From contig NZ_JACYTQ010000001.1 of NCBI RefSeq assembly GCF_014841125.1, forward strand, positions 1,116,001-1,180,000: a stretch of 64,000 bases of DNA, written 5' to 3'. A model generated the notes under the pieces. The model was not told where the DNA came from and did not search any database. It saw only the letters and a list, made by a program, of their open reading frames with translations. The stretch comes from Echinicola arenosa. GTDB lineage: Bacteria; Bacteroidota; Bacteroidia; Cytophagales; Cyclobacteriaceae. This document shows positions 25,434-34,130 of the stretch, piece by piece. Every line of letters starts with the position of its first letter. Within the stretch, counting starts at the first letter, position 1. A program made the position numbers and the translations under genes.

Positions 25434-26702
25434 TCAGGAAGTCACTAAAGCCTCCTTTTTCACTACTGGCTTCTTTCTTCTCGGCTTTTTCTTCATTTTA
25501 TTAATCCAAATCAAGGTACCTGTAACCGGTAAGCTTGTTGCAATCAAGCAGGAAATAAAGTAAAGTAGCTTTGTAAATCCTCCATAAACGGAACCGATAT
25601 GCAGTGCTTTAATGGATCTGGCCACTCTCTGGTTAAAGGGTTGGTCGGAAAAAATCTGAACATCAGTTACCTCTGCCGTCTCAGGATCCAGACTTACCCT
25701 ATCACCAGCAGCTGGGGCAAAGAAACCCACTTTACTTTTGGATATATCTATTTTACTATTTGCATCTTGTGGAATACTGATCCGGTAATCTCCTTTATAC
25801 GGAAGGCTTTTATCCGCCGCCAGGATATACTCTTCAAATGCCAAAAAGGAAGGGGATTCTACCTGTATTTCATCAGACTTATCTTCTCTGTTGGGTTGAG
25901 TAGGACGACCATGATCTCCTCCTCTTGATGAAGGAGCTTGATAAGTCCCCAAAGCCTTCTGAAGTCCTGTACGGTACCATGGGAAAGACCACTGTGGGCC
26001 CGTCAAGCCCATGACCAAAAGAAATAAAAAGGAATAAAAAGCCAATGTATTATGCAAATCATGGTTGGCTCTTTTCCAGCTACCGTTTAACTTTAACTTC
26101 AAGCCCTGCTTCCAGCTTTTCAGCTTTTGGGGAAACCAAATTACTATTCCGGTGATCAAGCCTATGGTAAATAAAATGGTTGCTGTTCCCGAAATATAAC
26201 TTCCCAATTTCCTATTTTCCAAACCCTCAAACAGTGGTTCCTCAATTTTGTCCAACAACAACCATCGATGCAGACTGAACATATCCCGCATAAATCCGGC
26301 TATAGAGTTTTTCTCCTCCGAATTACCTACAATTGCGCCATTGTACGGGTTTATGTAATAAGTTGTACCAAACCGGCTTCGACTCCCTTCTTCCCTGACA
26401 GAAAACTCGTAGGTTCTTGCTTCATCATGAGGAATAGAAACTCCTGTAATATTTCCTTCCACCTTGCTGGATAATTTATTCAGCATTTCCTCAACAGTCA
26501 ACTTACTTTGCCCCTCCTCCTTTTCGATCCAATGAAGATGAGAACTGAACATTTCCTGCAGTTCAGTATTGTAAACATAAATAGTTCCTGATAAACAAAT
26601 CGGAATGAGCACTAAGGCTCCAGCCAGTCCTACCCAAAGGTGGATATCATTAAAGAACTTCCTGACCTTTTGCCAATTGGTCTTTTTCTTTTTCGTCTTC
26701 AT
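25434..26702 (-). CDS. PepSY-associated TM protein (iron-uptake linked)
   Basis: 422 aa. PepSY_TM architecture: helix at about 18-42 after the basic start (RKFFNDIHLWVGLAGALVLIPICLSGTIYVYN), a periplasmic PepSY-like segment, helices near 175-195 and 220-240 (HDLHNTLAFYSFLFLLVMGLTGPQW), a second periplasmic part and a final helix (380-400) with a KKKPRRKK tail. Conserved histidines in the helices (HLW, HRWLL, HDLHN, HIGSVYGG) could bind heme. In Bacteroidota these proteins are often next to TonB receptors for iron-siderophores and are thought to reduce or release the metal. 188 bases after the DUF4374 gene, separated by a hairpin. Confidence 0.85.
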   Translation of the reverse strand: MKTKKKKTNWQKVRKFFNDIHLWVGLAGALVLIPICLSGTIYVYNTELQEMFSSHLHWIEKEEGQSKLTVEEMLNKLSSKVEGNITGVSIPHDEARTYEFSVREEGSRSRFGTTYYINPYNGAIVGNSEEKNSIAGFMRDMFSLHRWLLLDKIEEPLFEGLENRKLGSYISGTATILFTIGLITGIVIWFPQKLKSWKQGLKLKLNGSWKRANHDLHNTLAFYSFLFLLVMGLTGPQWSFPWYRTGLQKALGTYQAPSSRGGDHGRPTQPNREDKSDEIQVESPSFLAFEEYILAADKSLPYKGDYRISIPQDANSKIDISKSKVGFFAPAAGDRVSLDPETAEVTDVQIFSDQPFNQRVARSIKALHIGSVYGGFTKLLYFISCLIATSLPVTGTLIWINKMKKKPRRKKPVVKKEALVTS

Positions 26703-26835
26703 CTTATTGAACTTAGTTATGGTTTGAGAAGGGGATCATTTATTTCAGTTGGAAAAAGAAATTACTAAGTCAGCAATTTCTTTTATTTGATTTCTTGGAG
26801 GCAGTAGTCTATGAAGATCATCTTTGAACCCATAA

Positions 26836-26868
26836 GGCCCCTGTACCAACAACTGATGGTACAGGGGC
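26836..26868. terminator. Strong hairpin between DUF4374 and PepSY genes
   Basis: 11-bp stem GCCCCTGTACC (26837-26847) / GGTACAGGGGC (26858-26868), loop AACAACTGAT. No U-run follows on either strand, so it may be a transcript-stabilising or partial-termination element rather than a full terminator; it lies just past the DUF4374 stop on the minus strand. Confidence 0.5.
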
Positions 26869-26890
26869 TTATAGGAAGGATTTTTCTTAT

Positions 26891-28222
26891 TTAGAACGCG
26901 CCGATAAAATGGTTTCCTGGCTGGTTTACCAATTTAGCACCTACTGACACCTCGCCAGTTTGGCTGTGAAGCACATAGATATTACCATTTTTACCCAGTG
27001 GAGAAACCGTTACAAGAAGATCGTTTTCATTCACCACGAATCCTTGGTATTGATTGAATCTTACATCAGCATCATCAGGAATACCATCCACCAAAGCTGC
27101 TGTTTGCTGGTTAAGGTCCAACCTAACGATATAACCTTGATCAGATTCTCCATGACGGATCAACGCATAACCAATTCCATTATTGACATATTTCCATGTA
27201 TCTACATAAACGTCAGTTAGTCCAAGTGCCTCATCTAGACTAATAGAGAAGGAATTATCATATTCATTGTTGGGAGTAATTCTTAAGATATGGGAACCAT
27301 TGGTATCTCTATTGGTAGATTGATAAATGTATCCGTCTTCTGCCAATTGGTTCACGTTACTTCTGTACCCAGAGCAGTCTCCATTGGCTTGTGTAGAAGT
27401 GATGATTGTTGGGTTTTCCAATGAAGGGTAATCAACCACAACAGTCTTTGTACCCAATCTTTCCCACTCACTTTCACTATCACCCGTAGCTGGATCATAT
27501 TTACGCATCCAAGTACCGATCAATAATTTGTCCCCTGCTTGGTTGAGCACAGGTGCATCCAACCTGAAAATACAGTGACCTGCTAGCTCTTCTTCTGCTG
27601 TCAACGGGATCTCATACTGCTTGTAATCCTGAATTAATGTATTCTGTAAATCCAAATCCAATATGGTAGCTATCCCTCTATGGTATTGATAGGGAATAGT
27701 TTCATCTTCTGCATTGTTAGCAGTGATATTTGCTACATTTACTGCTATTCCGTTTTGGTCACCGTTATATAACTTACTCCATCGCGGAGCAGTCCCTGCA
27801 TATTGAGAGATATTGACGGTCACATCTTCCTGCATATAGCTGCTTCCACCTTCAACAGCAAACTTGGAATATTCCCCACCATTTTCACCTGCGTAAGCAA
27901 TGTTGAACAAGGTATTTCCATCTTCAGAAACCTGCAGTCTTGCGGTACGGTTTGATTTTACTGGAGCACCATTGTCAAAAACATTAATCTCTGTTTCTGG
28001 ATCAATGGCATCCTCATAGCTTACTGCATAAATCTGGGTTCCACCATTTCCATCACCAGGATTCTCGCCCATAACTGCACCGGCTATGGTCACCCAACGA
28101 CCTGCTTCTACTTCGGTATCAGGAGTAATATCTTCTTCACTGTTACAGCTGACCGCCGACAATGTAACTGCCACAAGTCCTAACTGCAAAAACCTTGATT
28201 TTAAACTGTTTGTAATGAACAT
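26891..28222 (-). CDS. DUF4374 lipoprotein
   Basis: 443 aa. The signal peptide ends in a lipobox LSAVSC, so the protein is lipid-anchored, probably on the outer membrane. The body matches the DUF4374 pattern: a beta-propeller-like succession of strands with RWVTIAGAVMGENPG at the start and repeated 'DLDLQN / LRLDA' blades up to VLHSQTGEVSVGAKLV. The family is known mainly from operons with TonB receptors and PepSY proteins in Bacteroidota; the molecular role is unknown. The gene starts 27 bases after the TonB receptor stop, so the two are cotranscribed. Iron-linked function is inferred from context. Confidence 0.85.
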   Translation of the reverse strand: MFITNSLKSRFLQLGLVAVTLSAVSCNSEEDITPDTEVEAGRWVTIAGAVMGENPGDGNGGTQIYAVSYEDAIDPETEINVFDNGAPVKSNRTARLQVSEDGNTLFNIAYAGENGGEYSKFAVEGGSSYMQEDVTVNISQYAGTAPRWSKLYNGDQNGIAVNVANITANNAEDETIPYQYHRGIATILDLDLQNTLIQDYKQYEIPLTAEEELAGHCIFRLDAPVLNQAGDKLLIGTWMRKYDPATGDSESEWERLGTKTVVVDYPSLENPTIITSTQANGDCSGYRSNVNQLAEDGYIYQSTNRDTNGSHILRITPNNEYDNSFSISLDEALGLTDVYVDTWKYVNNGIGYALIRHGESDQGYIVRLDLNQQTAALVDGIPDDADVRFNQYQGFVVNENDLLVTVSPLGKNGNIYVLHSQTGEVSVGAKLVNQPGNHFIGAF

Positions 28223-28249
28223 CTTATTGGTTTTAATTTTTCAAAAATT

Positions 28250-30685
28250 TTAGAATTTATTGATTGTATAGTTGATTTTGAGATAAAAGGCCCTTCCTGG
28301 TTTTTGTACAGCAAAGTTGTCGTAAACCTGCTTATCAAAAATATTTCTCAGGTCCGCACTAATGGCAAGCCTTTGATTTGGAAGGATATAGGTTGTGCCA
28401 AAATCATGAACGTACTGTCGAGGTGTTCTGAAGTCCTCAATTTCCAACCATGTGGTGTAAAAACTTTCTACAAAACTGAAATAATGGGAAAGTCTTAGTG
28501 TAGATCCTTTTTGAAAGAGATCTCTGACTGTATATTCTAAAGAGCTGTTTACCGTAAAGTAAGGGTCATTGGGAATCTGCTGATTATAGTTTTTATAGAC
28601 ATTCCCATTCGGATCATATTTTGTATTAAATACAGAGTTGAATTTGGAGAAATTCACTGATGCCTGTAGTTTATTTCTAAAAGAGTAGTTTACCTGGCCC
28701 TCAAAGCCAATGGCCTTGGTTTTTCCCAAGTTCACAAAGGGAGCTGTCTGTACCGCATCGTTAATCCTGTCATTGATCTCGCGTGTAATCTTATCCTTGG
28801 TATCCCTTATAAACCCTGTACCGGAGAATGAAAACTCATGTTTATCGACTATAAAATCACCCAGTTTGAACCCAAGGTTGAAATTATTACTGATCTCAGG
28901 CCTGATACTAATATTCTCCACGATATTTTCTCCAGGGCTACCAAAGATTTCTCCCTCAGAAGGCATTCTTACTGCCTTTTCACCAGATGTCAGTATCAAC
29001 AGCTTCTTGGACAACTTAAAAGAATAAGCCATACCGTAGCCAATTGTATTTCTCTTACTGGACACCCGATCCTCTACCCTTTCACCCTCTTCCAATAGTG
29101 GATCCATCCGATCAATATCCTGAACATAGTATTTACCAAAGATATTTCCTTTTAGTCTTGATTGAATCAAATTGAACTCGTACCCTAATGAGGTAATGTA
29201 CTTCTGGAGATCCCTAGTACCCACAAACTCTCGTTCAAGCGCACTACGCATCATGTCCTGATCATTTCTATCAATATTAAAATAAGATTGAGAAAGGATC
29301 ACCTTGTGATTTTTAGTGATATCATAATCTGCAGTTGCCCTGAAAGTACTTACATTTCTGTCTATGTGGTTAATGGTGGGAGCTCCTTGTTGTGCGCCCT
29401 GCGGCCGCAATATTGGCTCCCCATACTTCCCAAGGCTCATTTCACCAAACCAATTGTAATTCCATCTTACCGTATCCGTCACCACTTGTGATCTCTTGCT
29501 GAAAGAACCATTGAAATTAAGGTTAAGGCCTCTGGTTAATAGGTCCTCCTTTGAGTAATTAAGTCCAAAGACATTTGATTGGGAAGTAGAAAAGCGGCCT
29601 TTGTAAGGAATTGACATATAGGCTCCGTGCTGGATCTCATTATAGTCATCAGACCCCGTGTAGCTTATAAAAAACTGATCCGCCCATTTCACGTTGGAAA
29701 AACCAATATCAATCTTCCCTCCCACAGACCTGTAGCTGTCATTAAACCTCTTGGCTCTGACATAATCATATCTTCCATTAGGCAAAATATTCCTCACAAA
29801 CTTCCCCCACACCTCATAATCATTATCCGAGTAGTTATAAAAGCCCGATACTTTTGTAGTAAATCCAGATTTTTCATTCCGAAAAACTGCATTGAGGCTA
29901 TTCTGAAAAGTATTGAAAGAGCCATAGGAAACAGATGCAGATAGGTGGTTGGACATTCCCTTTTTGAGGATCACATTGATGGCTCCTCCCAATGCATCAT
30001 CTGCAAGATGGGCAGGAATAACGCCCTTGTATATTTCTATACCTTCGATTAAAGCTGGGGGAATACTGTTTAGACTAAAAGATGGTCCATACGTAGAAAT
30101 AGGAAGCCCATCGATAAAAATGCGGACAGAGCCACCTGTCATACCGTTAAGATTGTACTCCACACGTGAGCCCAATCCTCCATTTTGTCTTACACGAACT
30201 CCTGCTGTTCTATTGAGCAGATCGTTGGTCTGAACTGATTGCAGGGCAGCCTTTTCAGTCTCTATTACCTCTACAGCAAAGCCTTGTGTTTCGATTTCAC
30301 TTTTAACAGATTGTCCTACCACCACCACTCCATCCAGGTCCGTAGTTGATTCAACCAATGAGAAATCAAGGAGAAACACTTCTTCTGTTTCCTTTACAAA
30401 TAACTTTTTGGAATGACCTTCATAACCCAAGCAAGAGAGGTGAAGTTCAAATTCCCCTTGAGGCACATCTAGGATCTGATATGTTCCATCAAGGGAGGTG
30501 ATAGTGCTCAAAGTGCTTCCTTTGATCTGGACAATAACACCAGGTATTGGTTCAGACTGAGCATCAAGAACCTTTCCTTTCACTGTGGCTGCGTAAATGC
30601 TTTGAATCCCCAATACCAATCCACTTAGAATAAGAAGCATGGTTAAGCCGCATGATTTTCTCAATAAAAGTAAAGAATTCGCCAT
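28250..30685 (-). CDS. TonB-dependent outer membrane receptor
   Basis: 811 aa from ATG 30685 (MANSLLLLRK); a TTG 24 bases upstream extends the frame but is not needed. Signal peptide, then a carboxypeptidase-like regulatory domain (about 34-115: VKGKVLDAQSEPIPGVIVQIKGS), the plug domain (LLNRTAGVRVRQNGGLGSR ... IYKGVIPAHLADDALGGAINVILKKG) and a 22-strand-type barrel ending ...GRAFYLKINYTINKF. It lacks the paired SusD of sugar-uptake systems. With DUF4374 and PepSY downstream it fits ferric-siderophore or heme uptake. Promoter and palindromic operator lie at 30777-30829. Confidence 0.92.
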   Translation of the reverse strand: MANSLLLLRKSCGLTMLLILSGLVLGIQSIYAATVKGKVLDAQSEPIPGVIVQIKGSTLSTITSLDGTYQILDVPQGEFELHLSCLGYEGHSKKLFVKETEEVFLLDFSLVESTTDLDGVVVVGQSVKSEIETQGFAVEVIETEKAALQSVQTNDLLNRTAGVRVRQNGGLGSRVEYNLNGMTGGSVRIFIDGLPISTYGPSFSLNSIPPALIEGIEIYKGVIPAHLADDALGGAINVILKKGMSNHLSASVSYGSFNTFQNSLNAVFRNEKSGFTTKVSGFYNYSDNDYEVWGKFVRNILPNGRYDYVRAKRFNDSYRSVGGKIDIGFSNVKWADQFFISYTGSDDYNEIQHGAYMSIPYKGRFSTSQSNVFGLNYSKEDLLTRGLNLNFNGSFSKRSQVVTDTVRWNYNWFGEMSLGKYGEPILRPQGAQQGAPTINHIDRNVSTFRATADYDITKNHKVILSQSYFNIDRNDQDMMRSALEREFVGTRDLQKYITSLGYEFNLIQSRLKGNIFGKYYVQDIDRMDPLLEEGERVEDRVSSKRNTIGYGMAYSFKLSKKLLILTSGEKAVRMPSEGEIFGSPGENIVENISIRPEISNNFNLGFKLGDFIVDKHEFSFSGTGFIRDTKDKITREINDRINDAVQTAPFVNLGKTKAIGFEGQVNYSFRNKLQASVNFSKFNSVFNTKYDPNGNVYKNYNQQIPNDPYFTVNSSLEYTVRDLFQKGSTLRLSHYFSFVESFYTTWLEIEDFRTPRQYVHDFGTTYILPNQRLAISADLRNIFDKQVYDNFAVQKPGRAFYLKINYTINKF

Positions 30686-30776
30686 TCTAATTGTTTTTGC
30701 ACCAATCAATTCAAATGAAATTTCAGGTTTCGCTTTCTATTCTGCTCATTTATTAGCAGAAGTATACTGTATTTAT

Positions 30777-30791
30777 TTAGATTTAATCTAA
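30777..30791. promoter_or_regulatory. Palindromic operator at the TonB operon start site
   Basis: TTAGATTTAATCTAA, a perfect 7-1-7 inverted repeat covering the predicted transcription start. TTTATTTAGATTTA occurs at 30772-30785 and again at 30832-30845, 60 bases apart, so copies bracket the promoter. The half-site form TTAG(A)T..A(T)CTAA resembles DtxR/IdeR boxes; the regulator is not identified. Confidence 0.55.
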
Positions 30792-30798
30792 CTGAAGG

Positions 30799-30829
30799 CA
30801 AAAATATGGATGAAAAACTTTTAATGCAA
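30799..30829 (-). promoter_or_regulatory. Promoter of the TonB-DUF4374-PepSY operon
   Basis: On the minus strand TTG (30829-30827), exactly 20 bases, then TATTTTTG (30806-30799), matching TTG / TAnnTTTG. The start would be near 30793, at the palindrome. Upstream, 30846-31185 holds no recognised gene or further signal. Confidence 0.6.
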
Positions 30830-31185
30830 TGTTTATTTAGATTTATTTTTAATAAGAACTACCGCATGGTTATTTAAAGCGAGGGAACGGTTTATTCTTG
30901 ATAATTACTTACATACAAGAGGAAAGGAACACAACCTATGAAATCCAATTAGTGCTCATAAATGAAGATACCCTTACAGCACCGCAAGATCATTAATCCT
31001 CTTTTCGTGAGAACTCGAGGTTTTGATAAAAATTTCTTTTGGTAAATCGGTAAGGTCAGCTTCTCCCGGAGATAAATCTTTATAAATTATCTTAGCTCAA
31101 TTCAAATAATTACAATTAACCAACAAATATCTTTGAGGTCAGTGCTATATCTTTAAAAAAAAATTTAGCTTCTTCAATTCTGTCA

Positions 31186-31866
31186 TTAAAGTATTCCTTC
31201 TCCGCTTTCAGCCTCCTCAACAGCTCTCTCTAAAAAACCATTGAAAGCATTCATTTTTTGATAGGTGGCCATACAGATATCCACCAAGTTATCTGAAAGG
31301 GCTTCTTGATCAGAAAGTGGAGCGGAAACTACAAAGCTCTTCAAGCGCAAAAAATCTACATAAGGATGATCTGCTGAATAGTCTCGAGGAGAAGTCTTCA
31401 GTCTTTCCCCCTTTATTTCTCCAAATGTCATTTGAAATGATTGATCAGCAATGATTTTTTCCAATTCAGCGCCCGAATAATCTACTTCCTGCCTGATTTT
31501 TTTCAATACACCTGAGGAAGGCATCCATATTCCTCCGGCCAAAAAACATTCACCAGGCTGAATATGTAAATAATAACCTGGTCCATCAGACTTTTTTCCT
31601 CCTACTGCAAAATAAGCCCCCATATTATTCTTATAAGGATTCTTATTGGCACTAAATCGAATATCCCGGTTTTGCCTAAAAATACACTCTTTGGCTTTAA
31701 GTAATGACAGCCTTGAATCGATTTTAGAGAGTTCTGTCAGCAAAGCTGTCACTGTCTCCAAGAAGCCTGCTTTTACATCTAGGTACCAATCCCTATTTGC
31801 ATCCATCCACTCCTTATTGTTGTGCTTTGCCAATGAACTCAGAAATTCTAATGTGTCATTTTTCAT
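31186..31866 (-). CDS. DUF2461 protein
   Basis: 226 aa, a full-length DUF2461 (TIGR02453) protein. Conserved features: LEFLSSLAKHNNKEWMDANRDWY at the start ('F..L..NN...WF..nr..Y'), FRQNRDIRFSANKNPYKNNMGAYF, GYYLHIQPGECFLAGGIWMPS, and LKTSPRDYSADHPYVDFLRLKSF. The family is widespread and has no established activity. Stand-alone gene, with 300 AT-rich bases on the upstream side. Confidence 0.92.
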   Translation of the reverse strand: MKNDTLEFLSSLAKHNNKEWMDANRDWYLDVKAGFLETVTALLTELSKIDSRLSLLKAKECIFRQNRDIRFSANKNPYKNNMGAYFAVGGKKSDGPGYYLHIQPGECFLAGGIWMPSSGVLKKIRQEVDYSGAELEKIIADQSFQMTFGEIKGERLKTSPRDYSADHPYVDFLRLKSFVVSAPLSDQEALSDNLVDICMATYQKMNAFNGFLERAVEEAESGEGIL

Positions 31867-32187
31867 AGTAGAAAATATTTGATCCGATGACTAATAATAA
31901 AAGTAAGATTTATTTCCTGTATTGATTATCTAATGCCCCTTATTTTAATTAATGTATATCCGCAATTGCACCAGTAAAGGTTAAAAGCGAGTCGAAATGT
32001 TCGTTTTGATTAAAATATCAACTGCTTCGGTCTTCAGGCTTCAAACTTCTGACCACTTTAAGCAAAGGATTTAAGGTTACTGGCATCATTGCGGATAATC
32101 AGATTTTAATTTTAGGCCCTCACTATTTCATGAATACCAATATAGAAAAACCTTCCTTTAGGATTTAGGCATAACACTTACCTCTCT

Positions 32188-32262
32188 ACTACGTATTAAT
32201 TAAAAATTACGTAAAAATATTTACGTAATTTTACTTAATTTAATTTTTATTACTTACTTTAG
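32188..32262 (+). promoter_or_regulatory. Nitrate-island promoter with clustered TACGTA sites
   Basis: TACGTA at 32190-32195, 32208-32213 and 32222-32227, plus TACTTA at 32232-32237. The last two form the tandem TTTACGTAAT-TTTACTTAAT with 10-base spacing. A -7-like TTACTTTAG follows at 32254-32262, with no good -33 element, as expected for an activated promoter. An equivalent arrangement occurs upstream of nirB. Confidence 0.6.
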
Positions 32263-32264
32263 CA

Positions 32265-32745
32265 CTTGTTAGCGAGATTCACTAACACACAAACAACCAG
32301 CAGCATGAACCATAGAAGGTGTTAATTACAGTAAAAGGAATACATCAAAACACCTTTCTATGCGCTGCAACATAGCTTGTCATGAGCAATGAATACCAAA
32401 TAACCCCTTAACCAGACAAAGCGACAGGAAATGAACACTAAAAAAATGCGAATCCTGCTTCTCACTGGTAAAGAAACAATACTCAAAGAGCGTTTGAGTA
32501 GACAAAAAGGTTGAACAATTGAGATGCAGAACAGAGCCCAACCTAGGGAAAATTCCATACCCTTCAATTGAGGGATTATCGGGTAGAAAAATCACCAGGT
32601 TGGCTTCTTCTGCTTTTCGACAGTCTTTTTGACACTTATGCTTAAAGTCAATAGTTCTCTGCTTATAGATTTGGATCCGGGTTTGTGCTCCCGGGTCCTC
32701 ATCCTTAAACCAAAGAACAAGTCCTAACCAGATGTCTCATCTTCA
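32265..32745 (+). promoter_or_regulatory. Long structured 5' leader of the nitrate transporter/reductase operon
   Basis: About 475 bases between the predicted start and the transporter ORF. Visible helices: 32311-32323 with 32349-32362 (13 bp, one bulge); ACTCAAA/TTTGAGT (32481-32499); AGGTTG (32508-32513) with CAACCT (32539-32544); CCAACCT (32538-32544) alternatively with AGGTTGG (32597-32603); and a GC-rich hairpin GGATCCGGG/CCCGGGTCC (about 32672-32698) close to the start codon. The competing partners for 32538-32544 suggest a switch. A 27-codon ORF (32431-32514, MNTKKMRILLLTG...) lies inside. No known riboswitch recognised. Confidence 0.4.
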
Positions 32746-34113
32746 ATGCTAAACGACATGAAACTATCAGCAAAAAAAGCAACATCGATCAAATTATTGG
32801 ATTTCAAATCACCACAGATGAGGGCTTTTCACCTTTCTTGGTTTGCCTTCTTTTTATGTTTTTTCGGATGGTTCGGAATTGCTCCCCTGATGGCGGTGGT
32901 TAGGAATGAATTGGACCTGACAAAGGCTCAAATCGGAAACATCATCATTGCCTCTGTTTCCATAACTGTAATTGCGAGGTTAATGATTGGCTGGTTAGTG
33001 GATCGGATTGGCCCCAGGATCACCTACACCTATTTGCTGATTCTTGGTTCTATCCCCGTAATGCTCATTGGACTGAGCAATAGTTATGAAAGCTTTTTGC
33101 TTTTCAGATTAGCGATCGGTGTAATCGGATCCTCCTTTGTCATCACACAATACCATACTTCAGTGATGTTTGCCCCCAACGTAGTGGGCACTGCCAATGC
33201 TACCTCTGCAGGCTGGGGAAATATGGGTGGAGGTGTTACTCAAATGATAATGCCTTTGATCTTTGCCCTATTTATCTCTTTAGGTTTTCTGGAGGCGGAG
33301 GCCTGGCGATATGCCATGGTCGTTCCGGGTATTGCCATGATATTATGTGGTATCGCTTACTATAAATGGACCACTGATTTTCCAGAAGGCAATATTGCTG
33401 ATCTAAGCAAAGCCGATTTGGAATATAAAAAGAAGAAAAAAGCGGATGGACAAGGAGCCTTTAAAGCGGCTATTAAAGACCACAGGGTATGGGCTTTGTT
33501 TCTGATATACGGAGCTTGTTTTGGGATAGAGCTCACCATCAACAATATCGCTGCCATATACTATCATGATTACTTCCAATTAGATCTAAAAACAGCAGGT
33601 TTGATTGCCGGTCTCTTTGGCTTGATGAACCTCTTTGCTAGATCAGTAGGCGGAATGTTCGGGGACAAAGCGGGCATTAAATGGGGCTTAAAAGGCAGAG
33701 TGGGCTTTCTTGGCGCGGTGCTTCTAGTAGAAGGGTTTGCATTGATCTTATTTGCTCAAATGACCATTTTGCCATTGGCTATCGGGACTATGATATTGTT
33801 CAGTCTTTTTGTACAAATGGCAGAGGGCGCTACTTTCTCTGTGGTGCCATTTGTGAATAAAAAAGCTATTGGGACCATATCGGGAATTGTCGGTGCCGGC
33901 GGAAATGCAGGAGCTGTAATGGCTGGTTTCCTTTTCAAGATGGAAGGCATCTCTTATGGTGAGGCCTTGACCGTCTTGGGTATTGCTGTTACAGCGATCA
34001 GCGCAACTTCCCTTCTTGTGAGGTTCTCTAAGGAAGATGAAAGAATTGCCAAAACAGAGTTGGAAGCATCACTTTCTGAAAAAGATCTTCAGCCTGAATT
34101 TGTAAAAAGCTAA
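32746..34113 (+). CDS. Nitrate/nitrite transporter, NarK/NasA type MFS
   Basis: 455 aa (a second ATG at codon 5, 32758, is equally possible). Twelve transmembrane helices. The nitrate-nitrite porter signature is present twice: SAGWGNMGGGVTQMIMPL in helix 5 and SGIVGAGGNAGAVMAGFLF in helix 11. The conserved nitrate-binding arginines fit IARLMIGWLVDRIGPR and LFARSVGGMFGDK. It lies 17 bases upstream of the nitrate reductase gene with no terminator, so it imports the substrate for it. Expression is presumably controlled by the TACGTA sites and the long leader. Confidence 0.93.
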   Translation: MLNDMKLSAKKATSIKLLDFKSPQMRAFHLSWFAFFLCFFGWFGIAPLMAVVRNELDLTKAQIGNIIIASVSITVIARLMIGWLVDRIGPRITYTYLLILGSIPVMLIGLSNSYESFLLFRLAIGVIGSSFVITQYHTSVMFAPNVVGTANATSAGWGNMGGGVTQMIMPLIFALFISLGFLEAEAWRYAMVVPGIAMILCGIAYYKWTTDFPEGNIADLSKADLEYKKKKKADGQGAFKAAIKDHRVWALFLIYGACFGIELTINNIAAIYYHDYFQLDLKTAGLIAGLFGLMNLFARSVGGMFGDKAGIKWGLKGRVGFLGAVLLVEGFALILFAQMTILPLAIGTMILFSLFVQMAEGATFSVVPFVNKKAIGTISGIVGAGGNAGAVMAGFLFKMEGISYGEALTVLGIAVTAISATSLLVRFSKEDERIAKTELEASLSEKDLQPEFVKS

Positions 34114-34130
34114 AGTTAAATAACTTTCAC

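Noticed and set aside
32358-32595. Minus-strand ORFs in the nitrate leader
   Set aside because: No homology pattern, antisense to a structured leader, Cys/Leu-rich composition typical of spurious frames.
32265-32745. Known riboswitch (Moco, cobalamin, TPP) in the nitrate leader
   Set aside because: I could not match the conserved core of any of these; kept only as an unidentified structured leader.
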